Of a stretch of DNA of 64,000 nt, positions 7,349 to 17,523 are shown in pieces; the first letter of the stretch is position 1; each line of letters opens with the position of its first letter. This stretch comes from Dermabacteraceae bacterium TAE3-ERU5 (GTDB lineage Bacteria > Actinomycetota > Actinomycetes > Actinomycetales > Dermabacteraceae): contig JAHUUK010000004.1 of assembly GCA_019218375.1 (NCBI GenBank), positions 186,001 through 250,000 on the forward strand. The letters are read 5' to 3'. A program made the translations under genes and the position numbers. The notes beneath the pieces were generated by a model. The model was not told where the DNA came from. It worked only from the letters and a program-made list of their open reading frames with translations, and did not search any database.

Positions 7349-9363
7349 TTGGCGCTGCCGCCCTTGCGCGCGGGGGCGGGGTTAGCCGCAAAGGTCTTTT
7401 CCCACGCGGCGAACGAGGTGATGTCGGCCGCGGCCCGCTGGTAGTCATCGCGCAGGCTGTTCCACTGCTTGAACAGTTCCATGTGGGTGCGGGCGGCTTC
7501 GGAAAGCATTTCCCGGGCCAGCTTCGGATCCCGCTTGTACCAGGCCACGGCGGTGCCTTCGGCGTTGGATACCAGCGCGCTTTCGTAGTAGGCCAGCCGC
7601 CACCAGCGAGCGTCCTGGTGCGCGATCAGGGTCTGCGGGTGCTTCTGCCCCACTTCCTTGACCTTGCCAAACGAATGCTTAGCGATCTGCTTCAGGGTCC
7701 ACAGAGGCATGGCCGCACGGCGCGGCTCCATGAAGGGGCGGCCCTTGCGCGGCGGTTTGTCCTGTTTCGCCGGGGGGAACTCGGCCACGTCGGGCTTGTT
7801 CTGGGCGTCCGCGTAGTCAGCGGCCATCGCGCGGATCTCGGGCAGCTTCGTGCCGATCACCGGGTGCAGGGCAGCCGGTCCGCGCAGCACGTCACGCTGC
7901 GCCTCCAGGCGTCCGGCCTCCGTGTAGTACTGCATACACAGGATGTGCTTGATGTCCATGAAGTTGGACTCTTTGATCAGGCGTCCGCCCCGGTCATAGG
8001 GGCAGTGCAGCAGCGCGGTGATGATGCGGTTGCGCTCGTGGAAGTACGCCTGCCAGCCAACCAGGTCGTCCTTGTCGGCCCAGGAAACGTGCCAGGTGCC
8101 GGCACCGGGCAGGCTGACGGTCGGGTAGCCGGCCTTCTTTGCGCGCAGACCGTATTCCGCGTCGTCCCACTTGATGAACACGGGCAGCGAAAGCCCGATT
8201 TCGCGCACCACGGCGGTCGGGATCAGGCACATCCACCAGCCGTTGTAATCGACGTCGCAACGGCGGTGCAGCCAGGGCGTGTTACGCAGGCTGGCCTGCG
8301 CGAAGTCGTGCTGCAGGGACATGTCCTGGTGCGGCACGGCAGGCTGGGTGCGCCACGGGTCCACGATCTCACCGAAGGTGTGCAGGGTGGAGCGGTTGTT
8401 CAGATCGAACATGTGCGCGCCGACCAGGTTCGGGGTGGTGGTGTAGTCGGCAAACGTCTTGAGCCTGAGCAGGGACTCCGGCTCAATCACGATGTCATCA
8501 TCGGTGTTCACCACATAGGTGGAACGGCCATTCGTGGCAGCCTCGTACATGCCGCGCGAGAAGCCGCCGGAGCCACCGATATTGCCCTGTTCGATAATTT
8601 CGAGCTGATCGCCCATTTCCGCGCGCAGCGGGGCGAGCTCTTCCTCGTGGTCGGCCATGCGATCGCTACCCTGATCGACCACGTACATCACGTCCAGGAT
8701 TTCGCGCACCTCGGGCGAGTTCGCGATGGTGGTGATGTTGTCGATGCAGTAGGAGACCTTGTTCATCGTGGTCATGGCCAGCGAAAGCGTGCCGTTTTCG
8801 CGCGCCAGGGAGGCGTCGGCCAGCCATTCGGCGCGTGCCACCACGAGTTCGCTAGCGCCCGCGTAAAGGTCGAACCAGTACCAGCCGCCGTCACCAAAAG
8901 CGTTCAGCGGTAGCTTCTCTTCAAGCTTGGCTTCCCCGTTCACCGGGTAGGTCTTAACCCGCTGGATCGCGCCGCGCGCGTTGGAACGGTAGATGATCAC
9001 CTGCCCCTGCCCGGCTACGTCGAGCGAGAGGGTGACCTCGCGTACCGGAGTCCAGCGACGCCAGTAGGAGGCCGGGAAGGCGTTGAAGTAGGTGCCCAGG
9101 GAGCGCATGCCGCCAGCCTGCACCGTAACCGAATGGCGGTGCGACAGGTCCTCGCTAAGCGAGACTTCGCTGCTGGTGACAGAAGCGATCCGGGCCGCGG
9201 AGGACGGCGAGCGGGTTTCTTCTTCGCTCTGCGACCCGAGGGAGGAAGCCGCGACGGAGGCGCCGAAGGCGCGCCCGGAATCTACGTACAGCGCGATGAC
9301 GTCGGGGGAAGCCTCCAGCGGCATAATCAGACGCTGCAGGATACGCATGTTGGTGGTGGTCAT
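7345..9363 (-). CDS. glfT2: Galactofuranosyltransferase GlfT2
   Basis: 672 residues, slightly longer than mycobacterial GlfT2. An N-terminal beta-sandwich region (to about 180) precedes a GT-A fold domain with the DDD metal motif at 288-290, WDDAE at 399-403 (catalytic base region) and the metal histidine H425 in TWHVSW. These match the polymerising UDP-galactofuranose transferase that builds the galactan chain with alternating linkages. A serine-rich insert lies at about 40-75. ATG at 9363 is preferred over GTG at 9375 because GAGGAG sits just upstream of it. It follows glf by 8 nt and overlaps wzm, forming a synthesis-export operon. Confidence 0.95.
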   Translation of the reverse strand: MTTTNMRILQRLIMPLEASPDVIALYVDSGRAFGASVAASSLGSQSEEETRSPSSAARIASVTSSEVSLSEDLSHRHSVTVQAGGMRSLGTYFNAFPASYWRRWTPVREVTLSLDVAGQGQVIIYRSNARGAIQRVKTYPVNGEAKLEEKLPLNAFGDGGWYWFDLYAGASELVVARAEWLADASLARENGTLSLAMTTMNKVSYCIDNITTIANSPEVREILDVMYVVDQGSDRMADHEEELAPLRAEMGDQLEIIEQGNIGGSGGFSRGMYEAATNGRSTYVVNTDDDIVIEPESLLRLKTFADYTTTPNLVGAHMFDLNNRSTLHTFGEIVDPWRTQPAVPHQDMSLQHDFAQASLRNTPWLHRRCDVDYNGWWMCLIPTAVVREIGLSLPVFIKWDDAEYGLRAKKAGYPTVSLPGAGTWHVSWADKDDLVGWQAYFHERNRIITALLHCPYDRGGRLIKESNFMDIKHILCMQYYTEAGRLEAQRDVLRGPAALHPVIGTKLPEIRAMAADYADAQNKPDVAEFPPAKQDKPPRKGRPFMEPRRAAMPLWTLKQIAKHSFGKVKEVGQKHPQTLIAHQDARWWRLAYYESALVSNAEGTAVAWYKRDPKLAREMLSEAARTHMELFKQWNSLRDDYQRAAADITSFAAWEKTFAANPAPARKGGSAK

Positions 9364-9371
9364 TTCGCTCC

Positions 9372-10589
<1,218 letters not shown>

Positions 10590-10594
10590 TTAGC

Positions 10595-11440
10595 CTATTT
10601 ACTTTTGTTTTTCGTCCGGCCACTCCGCTCCACGAGGGCGTGATATGCCACGTCACGCACCCTGGCGGGGACCAGCCGGTAGGTTGTGCGCAGCGCCAGA
10701 TTGCGGGCTGCGGTAAGGGGGCCGACGAAACCGCAGGCGATCAAACGCCGCTGGAAAGCGATGTCGCTGCGCAGCAGTTTCAGACCGCCGCGCCTACGGT
10801 AGAGGGCACGGCTGACGCGGTAATCCACCAGCGCGTCCGGCAGGTTAGCCACCTTCGCGCCGGAGTTCAGCATTCTCACCCAAAGCCAGTAGTCCTCCAG
10901 CAGCGGCAGGTCTAGGTAACCGCCCGCGGCCTCTACCGCGCTGCGGCGAAAAACTACCGTGGGGTGCTGGAAAGGATTGTGGCTGCGGGCATAGCGAGCG
11001 ATTTCACCGGCCTCGCTCGGGCGTGTGCGCAGGGAACCCGGGGCGTACTCCCCCGCCGCGTTTTCGCGCAGCTCCCGCATGGCGCAGCCGAGCAGGTCTA
11101 GCGAGTTTTCCCGCAGGTAGGGAATCTGCTTGGCGAAACGCTGCGGATGGCAGAGGTCGTCGGCATCGCAGCGCGCCACGATCTCGTGTTCGCAGGCCGC
11201 GAGCCCGCGGGCCAGGGTTTTTGCGAGGCCACCGTGCGTATCGCCGCGCACCACCACGGCGTCTCCGGCAACCTCTGCGAGCGCCTGTTCCAGCGCGGGG
11301 GTTAGTTCGCCGTCCACGCTGATTACCACCTGCGCCGGTTTCAGTTCCTGCGCGCTGGTGGCGGAGTGGTAGGCGGCCCTAAAGTGCGCGGGGTCGTCCC
11401 CGCGCCAGAGGGGTAGGAGTACGGAGAAGAGTTCGCTCAT
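10595..11440 (-). CDS. Family 2 glycosyltransferase
   Basis: 281 residues, single GT-A domain with no membrane helices. It starts with FSVLLPLWRGDDP, has the nucleotide-sugar/metal motif ARCDADDLCHP, the acceptor-side acidic motif LLEDYWLWVR, and a basic C-terminus. The start overlaps the stop of the upstream epimerase-glycosyltransferase fusion (ATGA). It probably adds an early or branching sugar on the galactan lipid carrier or its linker unit. The donor cannot be read from the sequence. A 65-nt gap separates it from glf. Confidence 0.85.
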   Translation of the reverse strand: MSELFSVLLPLWRGDDPAHFRAAYHSATSAQELKPAQVVISVDGELTPALEQALAEVAGDAVVVRGDTHGGLAKTLARGLAACEHEIVARCDADDLCHPQRFAKQIPYLRENSLDLLGCAMRELRENAAGEYAPGSLRTRPSEAGEIARYARSHNPFQHPTVVFRRSAVEAAGGYLDLPLLEDYWLWVRMLNSGAKVANLPDALVDYRVSRALYRRRGGLKLLRSDIAFQRRLIACGFVGPLTAARNLALRTTYRLVPARVRDVAYHALVERSGRTKNKSK

Positions 11441-13494
11441 GCGCCGCCCCTGCCCGCTTTTCGTTCGATCCGACGTATGCGTGCCGCTACCTCGGGGTCG
11501 GCGGAAAGCACGCGGGCGCTGGCGCGCGGGTTGCGGGCAATGCCTTCGCAGAGGCCGCGCAAGGCCGCTCCTGCACGCTTGCCACGGCTGCGCGCTAGGG
11601 TGGCGAGCCAGGCAAGCGCGGTGCGGCCGCCGTAAAGCACGACCTCGGTACGGGTGAAGGAATCCGTTTTGAGCAGGGCCCAGATCTTGTTGCGCACATC
11701 GAAGAAGAAGCGTTCTCCGGGGTCCTGGCGGGCGGCGGCGAACGCCTTGGTGCGATGTTCGACGATGCTGGTTTGCACCCGCGCCCCGTGGCTATCGCGC
11801 AGGAGTCGGCCCGTGTGTTCGAAGTCGTCGCTCCAAATGAAGTAGTCCGCGTTCGGCAGCCCCTTGGCCCGTACCGCATCGGCCCTGAGCAGGGCCGACA
11901 CGTAGGAGGCGGTGCGGATCGGGCGCAGTCCGCGGCGCGCCATCTCGGCCACTACCACCTTGGGGGTGCCGACGCGCACGCGGGAGGTATTCATCGGGTG
12001 CTCGCGCCCGTCGGTCCAGACCGCGCGGGAGGAAAGTACGTCGTACGTCGTGTCGCTGTCTTCTTGCGCACGCAGCAGTGCGGCGAGCGCGTCCGGGCGC
12101 GGCACGGTGTCATCGTCCATCAACCAGATCCAGTCGGGAGCCAGTTCTTCCAGGGCGTGCGCCATGCCCGCCGCGAAGCCGCCCGCGCCGCCCACGTTGC
12201 GGTGCAGGGTGATGGTTTCGCTGGTTACGGGGTGCTGCGCGGCGATATTGCCGCTTTCGTCGGTAGAGGCGTTATCTACCACCACCACCGCGTCTACCGG
12301 TCTGGTCTGCGCGGCCAGGCCGTCCAGGCAGTGCCCGATCAGGTGTTCGCGGTTGTAGGTAACAACCACGGCAACCACGCGCTTGCCGCGTTCTTTCCCG
12401 CCCGCGATGACGGGCTTTTCCGGCGGTTTGTGCGGTTCGGGCAGCAGCGCGGTCGGGGTTTCGCGATACCAGGTGATCATGCGGCGCAGGCCCTCCGCCA
12501 GGGTGCAGGGCACCTCTACCGCGGCGTGCACGCGGGCGGCGGAAAACTCGGTGCGGGCCTGGCTTAGCTTGCGCACCCGTTCGGAGGTGATGGGCAGGTC
12601 TTTTCCGCTCAGCTTGGCGAGCGCATCAAAAGGCTTGGCGGCGGCCATGATCGGCCCGAGGGGAAGCGGCTTCTTCGGGGGGCGCAGTCCCAGTTCGCTG
12701 TAAACAATCCGCAGGATTTCCCGGCTCGGCAGGTCGGGCTTATCCGCGTAGTTGTAGATCTCGCGGCCTGCTTCCAGGGCGGGCTGTTTGCCCCAGAGAG
12801 CGATGATTGCCGCGACGATATTTTCGACGTACGCCATCGACTTCACGTTTTCGCCCGGCCCCACCGGGTAGAAGCGGCGGCGCGCGATCTGATCGATTAG
12901 CCGGAACACGTTGGCTACGTTGCGCGGGCCGAACACTACCGCGGGGCGCATGATCAGCAGGCGGCGGGCGGCGGCGTCTTCCGCCTGCCAGGCGCGGTAG
13001 ACCTCTTCTGCCGCGAGTTTCGTCTTGCCGTAGGTGTTTACGGGGCGTGGCGGGGTGGCTTCGTCGGGCACCATTCCCGCCGGGCTGTCCCCGTAGACGG
13101 CCACGGACGAGTAAAAGCACAGGTTGTTGATGTTGTTGCGGCGCATGGCGGCGGTGACTATGCGCGCGCCATCGACGTTCACCGAATGGAAGGTTTCTTC
13201 ACTGATGCCGAAATCGTGATGGGCCGCCGCGAGGTTAAGTACCGCGTCGTAGTCGGCCATAACTTCGGTGAGCAGTTCTTCGTCGCGAATGTCACCGAGG
13301 TGCGAAACAATTTCGATGCCGTCGGGCAGCGGGTATTCCACCGGGTAGAGGTCGTAAACCCCCATTTTGATCCCTGCGGCGGCAAGAGCCGCAGGTAGAT
13401 GGGAACCGATGAACCCGGCCCCTCCCAAAACCAGCAGCCGAGTACCCGGCGCGAGAGTGGGTATCCGAGTGTGCGATTTTTCCGACGTAGTCAC
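11437..13494 (-). CDS. Fused NAD-dependent epimerase/dehydratase and GlfT1-like glycosyltransferase
   Basis: 685 residues with two domains. Residues 18-345 form an extended SDR sugar-nucleotide epimerase: GGAGFIG at 24-30, a serine in YSSVAVYG, and the Y155-XXX-K159 pair in TYGKTK. After a proline-rich linker (about 346-370), residues 371-585 form a GT2 domain with VVVTYNR, NVGGAGGF, DDD at 460-462, WSDDFE at 554-559 and H580, as in the galactan-initiating GlfT1; a helical tail follows. A plausible role is making or modifying a sugar nucleotide and priming galactan synthesis. Candidate leaderless GTG: TAGACT ends 7 nt before it. Confidence 0.88.
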   Translation of the reverse strand: MTTSEKSHTRIPTLAPGTRLLVLGGAGFIGSHLPAALAAAGIKMGVYDLYPVEYPLPDGIEIVSHLGDIRDEELLTEVMADYDAVLNLAAAHHDFGISEETFHSVNVDGARIVTAAMRRNNINNLCFYSSVAVYGDSPAGMVPDEATPPRPVNTYGKTKLAAEEVYRAWQAEDAAARRLLIMRPAVVFGPRNVANVFRLIDQIARRRFYPVGPGENVKSMAYVENIVAAIIALWGKQPALEAGREIYNYADKPDLPSREILRIVYSELGLRPPKKPLPLGPIMAAAKPFDALAKLSGKDLPITSERVRKLSQARTEFSAARVHAAVEVPCTLAEGLRRMITWYRETPTALLPEPHKPPEKPVIAGGKERGKRVVAVVVTYNREHLIGHCLDGLAAQTRPVDAVVVVDNASTDESGNIAAQHPVTSETITLHRNVGGAGGFAAGMAHALEELAPDWIWLMDDDTVPRPDALAALLRAQEDSDTTYDVLSSRAVWTDGREHPMNTSRVRVGTPKVVVAEMARRGLRPIRTASYVSALLRADAVRAKGLPNADYFIWSDDFEHTGRLLRDSHGARVQTSIVEHRTKAFAAARQDPGERFFFDVRNKIWALLKTDSFTRTEVVLYGGRTALAWLATLARSRGKRAGAALRGLCEGIARNPRASARVLSADPEVAARIRRIERKAGRGGA

Positions 13495-13501
13495 GGCACG
13501 C

Positions 13502-13507
13502 AGTCTA
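13502..13507 (-). promoter_or_regulatory. -10 element of a probable leaderless promoter
   Basis: TAGACT on the minus strand lies 7 nt before the GTG start of the epimerase-glycosyltransferase fusion, with no ribosome binding site between them. The spacing places the transcript start at or next to the start codon. No convincing -35 box is seen. Confidence 0.4.
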
Positions 13508-13573
13508 CTTTGCTAACCCTGGGCTACGGTAAGAACACACCGTGCACGGAATTAGAGGGCAGGAGGTCTGAGC

Positions 13574-14905
13574 GTGAGCGATGACTACTTTGATGACATC
13601 CCCCGCCAGGCGAGGCGCCCCCGCCCGCCCCGGCGCGACGGTGATACATCGCGTAATAATCCCTCTTCCGCGGGCCGCCACGGCCAGGCAGCGCAGCCGC
13701 ATGTTTCGCGGGCGCGACAGGGCGGTAGCGCCCGCCCGCTGCCCCCGCAGCGTGAGCGTGCGGCAAGGCCCGCACCGTTGGCGGAAACCCGCGCCCTGCC
13801 CGCCTACGAACAGCCCACACGGCAAAACCCGCGAGGCCCGCAGCGCAAGGGCCGTCCGCAGGCTGTACGCCACCGCCCCGGCGCTGCCCCGCTGCCCGCA
13901 CCTGCCGCAGCGGAATACGACGAAGCGGGTGTAGCTGAGCAGGGGCGTGTGCCCCGCCCGCGTCGGCACCGCGTTCCGCGCTGGGGTCGCTTAGCGATCA
14001 CCCTCAGCGTGCTTTTTGCGCTAGTCACGGTGTTTTGGTTCGGCGGTTTAACGGTGTGGGCGAATTCCCGGCTGCATCATGTGGCGGCGCTTTCCGAGAT
14101 GGCCGACACCCCCGGCGAAACCTTCCTCATCGCAGGCTCCGATTCCCGCGATCATTCGACGGCGGTCGGGGCGGATGGCACCGTCGGCCAGCGCGCCGAC
14201 ACCATCATGCTTTTGCATAAAGCACCGAACGGGAAGTCCTACCTGGTTTCCCTGCCCCGCGACACGCTGGTGAATATCCCCGGCAAGGGCTACTACAAAC
14301 TGAACGCCGCCTACGCCTTCGGCGGTGCGAAACTACTGGTCGCAACCGTGGAACAGCTCACCGGCATGAAAGTCGATCACTTCATCGAGGTCGGGTTCGA
14401 CGGCGTGCGTGACATCGTGAACGCCGTCGGCACCGTAAAGCTGTGCATCGGGCAGGATGTGGACGACGTGAAGTCGGGCCTGAAAATGAAGAAGGGCTGC
14501 CACGAAACCGGCGGCGACCAGGCGCTCGCGTTCGTGCGTGCCCGCTACTTTGACCCGACGGCTGACTTGGGGCGGCAGAAACGCCAGCAGCAGTTCGTTG
14601 CCGCACTAACCAAGAAGGCGCTCACCCCCGGACTGATCTTTAATCCGTTCGCCCAGGTGAGGCTGGTTTCCGCCGCTACCGGCGCGATCAGCGTGGACGA
14701 CGATTCCGGCGTGCTCACCCTGGCTAGCGCGGGTTATGCCTTCCGCTCCGCGGCCAACAATCACCTGGTTTTGCAGATGCCGATCGATAACCCGAACTAC
14801 CGCACGAAGCACTCCGGGGTGGCAATCAAGATCAACGAGCCGCTGGTACGCGAGTTCTTCGCCAAGATAGGCGACGGCAGCGCGGAGGCTCCCTCCGGGC
14901 AATAA
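13574..14905 (+). CDS. LytR-CpsA-Psr (LCP) family glycopolymer ligase
   Basis: 443 residues. Residues 1-136 are a long, arginine/proline/alanine-rich, probably disordered cytoplasmic region; one membrane helix lies at about 137-160. The LCP domain (about 181-345) has GSDSR (188-192), RADT (207-210), SLPRD (226-230) and the arginine-rich DLGRQKRQQQF (331-341), the residues that bind lipid pyrophosphate. C291 and C309 could form a disulfide. LCP enzymes move glycans from lipid carrier to peptidoglycan; next to the galactan operon it is the natural candidate for galactan attachment. GTG start with AGGAGG 7 nt upstream, divergent from the fusion gene. Confidence 0.93.
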   Translation: MSDDYFDDIPRQARRPRPPRRDGDTSRNNPSSAGRHGQAAQPHVSRARQGGSARPLPPQRERAARPAPLAETRALPAYEQPTRQNPRGPQRKGRPQAVRHRPGAAPLPAPAAAEYDEAGVAEQGRVPRPRRHRVPRWGRLAITLSVLFALVTVFWFGGLTVWANSRLHHVAALSEMADTPGETFLIAGSDSRDHSTAVGADGTVGQRADTIMLLHKAPNGKSYLVSLPRDTLVNIPGKGYYKLNAAYAFGGAKLLVATVEQLTGMKVDHFIEVGFDGVRDIVNAVGTVKLCIGQDVDDVKSGLKMKKGCHETGGDQALAFVRARYFDPTADLGRQKRQQQFVAALTKKALTPGLIFNPFAQVRLVSAATGAISVDDDSGVLTLASAGYAFRSAANNHLVLQMPIDNPNYRTKHSGVAIKINEPLVREFFAKIGDGSAEAPSGQ

Positions 14906-14929
14906 ACGCGGCTAGATTAAACGCGGTTA
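14903..14929. repeat. Imperfect 15-nt tandem repeat at a convergent junction
   Basis: TAAACGCGGCTA (14903-14914, including the LCP stop codon) is repeated as TAAACGCGGTTA (14918-14929), 11 of 12 bases identical with a 15-nt period. It lies immediately before the terminator hairpin. No function is known. Confidence 0.6.
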
Positions 14930-14972
14930 AAAGGCTGTGGCCCGCCCCTATACAGGGCGGGCCACAGCCTTT
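14930..14972. terminator. Strong hairpin terminator between LCP and DPM1-like genes
   Basis: An 18-bp perfect inverted repeat (14930-14947 and 14955-14972) with a 7-nt loop, beginning AAAGGCTGTGGC and ending in TTT. It serves the LCP gene on the plus strand and, because it is symmetric with A-rich and T-rich ends, probably also the convergent glycosyltransferase. Confidence 0.88.
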
Positions 14973-14997
14973 CGCGTCGCGTTAAAGGCGCAAGTGT

Positions 14998-15681
14998 TTA
15001 GCGGAAGATCGAATCGATCACGATGTTTACCGCGTTGATCATCGGCTGGCCCTTTGCCCGCGAATAGTCGGTGTAGAGGATGTGCACCGGGTGTTCGCGC
15101 ACGCTCAGGTTGTGTCGCCCGATCTCGGAAATAATCTCCGAGGCGTGCGCCATCCGGTTTTGTTCGATGGTGATCGTTTCGCAGGCGTGGCGGCTCAGCA
15201 CCCGCAGGCCGTTGTGCGCGTCGGTCAGGCGCACGCCGGTGGTCAGGTTCGTGTAGGCGGTGGCGGCGCGCAGAATGATCTTTTTCAGCAGCCCGGGCTT
15301 GGTTTTTCCCGATAGGAAACGGGAACCGAGCACCACGTCCACGCCCTCTTTGCGCATCGCCGCGACCATTTCGACCACGTCCGAAACCTGGTGCTGACCG
15401 TCGGCATCGAAGGTGACAACCTGGCGCATTTCGGGATCGCGCAACGCGTAGTCAATACCCGTCTTGAGCGCGGCCCCCTGCCCCATGTTGTAGGGGTGGC
15501 AGACCACGGCTGCACCCGCCGCGCGGGCCGCATCGGCGGAACCGTCCACGGAACCGTCATCCACAGCCACGACCAGGGGGTAGGTTTCGCGCAGCGCGGA
15601 GATGACCTCCCCCACCACGGTGGCCTCGTTAAAGAGGGGGATAACACACCAGGTGTGTTCCCGCTCGGGCGCCTTATCCAT
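14998..15681 (-). CDS. DPM1-like family 2 glycosyltransferase
   Basis: 227 residues, single soluble GT2 domain: VIPLFNEATVVGEV, VAVDDGSVDGSADAA, and VTFDADGQHQVSDV as the metal-binding motif, followed by VLGSRFL and LTDAHNGLRVLSR. This pattern is typical of polyprenyl-phosphate mannose/glucose synthases and related transferases, which make polyprenyl-phosphate sugars for extracytoplasmic transfer. ATG at 15681 is chosen over GTG at 15687 because AAGGGTGG lies just upstream. A DUF2304 protein, a frequent partner of such enzymes, is encoded 1.4 kb away on the other strand. Confidence 0.87.
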   Translation of the reverse strand: MDKAPEREHTWCVIPLFNEATVVGEVISALRETYPLVVAVDDGSVDGSADAARAAGAAVVCHPYNMGQGAALKTGIDYALRDPEMRQVVTFDADGQHQVSDVVEMVAAMRKEGVDVVLGSRFLSGKTKPGLLKKIILRAATAYTNLTTGVRLTDAHNGLRVLSRHACETITIEQNRMAHASEIISEIGRHNLSVREHPVHILYTDYSRAKGQPMINAVNIVIDSIFR

Positions 15682-15790
15682 GCCCACCCTTCAATAGCTA
15701 CGATTACTAAGAAAACAAGGATACCGCCCGGCGCGCGCAGCGTACCCTGGAATCGTTATCCGGCAGCACCTCACGAGGAGAATCCAGCCA

Positions 15791-17086
15791 GTGAAAACCG
15801 TCGTTATCGGCATGGGTAAGATCGGCCTTCCGCTGGCCGTCCAGTTCGCCAGCCGCGGCCACGAGGTCGTCGGGGTAGACGTAAACCAGGAAACGGTCGC
15901 CACCATCAATTCCGGCCTAGAACCGTTCCCCGGCGAGGCCGAGCTCGCGGAGCGCTTAGCTGAACTAGTGCCTGCCGGCAAACTGCGCGCCACCACCGAT
16001 TACGCCGAGGCCATGCGCGGCGCAAACACCGTGGTCGTGGTGGTGCCGCTGTTCGTGAACGACGAAACCTGGCAGCCCGACTTTGCCTGGATGGATCAGG
16101 CCACCCGCTCCCTAGCCGCGCACCTGGAACCGGGCACCCTCGTCAGCTACGAAACCACCCTGCCCGTCGGCACCCTGCGCGGCCGCTTCGTGCCGCTGAT
16201 CGAAGAAATTTCGGGGCTCAAGGAATCGAGCGATTTCCACGCGGTGTTCTCCCCCGAGCGCGTTCTGACCGGCCGCGTCTTTGCCGATCTACGCAAATAC
16301 CCCAAGCTTTTCGGCGCGCTTTCCCTCGAGGGCGCGCGCCGCGCCCGCGAATTCTACGAGAGCGCGCTCACCTTCGATGAGCGCCCCGACCTGGCGCGCG
16401 AAAACGGCGTCTGGGATCTCGGCTCCCCCGAGGCGGCGGAGCTGGCCAAGCTCGCGGAGACCACCTACCGGGACGTGAACATCGCCCTCGCAAACGAATT
16501 CGCGCTGTTCGCACAGGACAACGGCATCGACGTCTACCAGGTGATCGAGGCCTCCAACTCCCAGCCCTACAGCCACATTCACCTGCCCGGCATCGCCGTC
16601 GGCGGGCACTGCATCCCCGTCTACCCGCGCCTGTACCTGTCTTGCGACGAAGCCGCCGACACCGTACGTACGGCCCGCCAAAAGAACGCGGCGATGCCGG
16701 AAACACTGGTCAAGCGCGCAGAGGCGATGCTCGGCGAGCTGCGCGGAAAGAAGGCGCTGATTCTGGGCGCCAGCTACCGCGCAGGCGTTAAGGAGACGGC
16801 TTTCTCCGGCGTATTCCCAACCGCCGAAGCTCTGCGGGCGCGCGGCGCGGAGGTAGTTGTGCACGACCCGTTCTACAGCGATGAGGAACTCGCAAAGCTC
16901 GGCTTCGCGGCCTGGCACGAGGGCGAGGCGGCCGACCTAGCCATCGTGCAGACCAACCACCCCGAATACGCCACGCTGACCTCCGCGCAGGTTCCCGGTA
17001 TCCAGCTGCTAGTGGACGGTCGCAACGTCACGCGCCAGGAGAACTGGGCGGGCGTTGACTACACCGTGCTGGGACGCGGCGCATGA
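15791..17086 (+). CDS. wbpA: UDP-N-acetylglucosamine/mannosamine 6-dehydrogenase (WbpA/WecC type)
   Basis: 431 residues, three-part UDP-sugar dehydrogenase: Rossmann start VVIGMGKIGLPLA, central helical domain, and catalytic cysteine C274 in VGGHCIPVYPR. The GGHCIPVYP form marks enzymes acting on UDP-HexNAc rather than UDP-glucose. Oxidises C6 of the sugar with two NAD+ to give a uronic acid. With the oxidoreductase, aminotransferase, acetyltransferase and 2-epimerase in this window it would begin the UDP-ManNAc3NAcA pathway. GTG start with GAGGAG 10 nt upstream; overlaps the downstream DUF2304 gene by ATGA. Confidence 0.9.
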   Translation: MKTVVIGMGKIGLPLAVQFASRGHEVVGVDVNQETVATINSGLEPFPGEAELAERLAELVPAGKLRATTDYAEAMRGANTVVVVVPLFVNDETWQPDFAWMDQATRSLAAHLEPGTLVSYETTLPVGTLRGRFVPLIEEISGLKESSDFHAVFSPERVLTGRVFADLRKYPKLFGALSLEGARRAREFYESALTFDERPDLARENGVWDLGSPEAAELAKLAETTYRDVNIALANEFALFAQDNGIDVYQVIEASNSQPYSHIHLPGIAVGGHCIPVYPRLYLSCDEAADTVRTARQKNAAMPETLVKRAEAMLGELRGKKALILGASYRAGVKETAFSGVFPTAEALRARGAEVVVHDPFYSDEELAKLGFAAWHEGEAADLAIVQTNHPEYATLTSAQVPGIQLLVDGRNVTRQENWAGVDYTVLGRGA

Positions 17087-17523
17087 ACTTTCTGACCGCC
17101 CTTCCCCTCGGCCCAGTGCTGCTCGCCGAGGGCGCGACGGGTGGACAGGGCTCACGCACCCTGATCATCCAGGTGCTGCTGATCCTGTCGATACTGGGGA
17201 TCGCGGCCTGGCTGTTTAAGAAGCGCGGCGCGAAGCAGCTGGCCATCCGCAGGCTCATCATCATCGCGTTCGTCTGCTTCGCGGTGGTAACCGTCATGTT
17301 CCCCTCCCTGCTGAGCGCGCTCGCCGCCCTCGTCGGGGTCGGGCGCGGCACGGACCTGCTGCTTTACGCCACGGTCGTGGTGCTGCTCGGCTTCCTAGCA
17401 CTACAGGAGGCCCGCACCAAGAATCAGGAAAAACGCACCACCTACCTGGCGCGCAGGCTGGCGCTTGACGACGCCGAACAGCCCGCTCAGGTGCGAGAGC
17501 GTGCGCTGGGAACGCCGCAGTGA
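17083..17523 (+). CDS. DUF2304-family small membrane protein
   Basis: 146 residues with three predicted membrane helices (about 28-44, 56-78 and 88-107) and a charged C-terminal tail containing QEARTKNQEKR. DUF2304 proteins usually neighbour DPM1-like glycosyltransferases and are thought to anchor or assist them. Here the DPM1-like gene is nearby but divergent, with the sugar dehydrogenase between. It overlaps the genes on both sides (ATGA and GTGA), so it is translated as part of a three-gene operon. Confidence 0.82.
   Translation: MNFLTALPLGPVLLAEGATGGQGSRTLIIQVLLILSILGIAAWLFKKRGAKQLAIRRLIIIAFVCFAVVTVMFPSLLSALAALVGVGRGTDLLLYATVVVLLGFLALQEARTKNQEKRTTYLARRLALDDAEQPAQVRERALGTPQ

Noticed and set aside
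7483-8913. Plus-strand open frame opposite glfT2
   Set aside because: Antisense to a protein with intact catalytic motifs; composition typical of a shadow frame.
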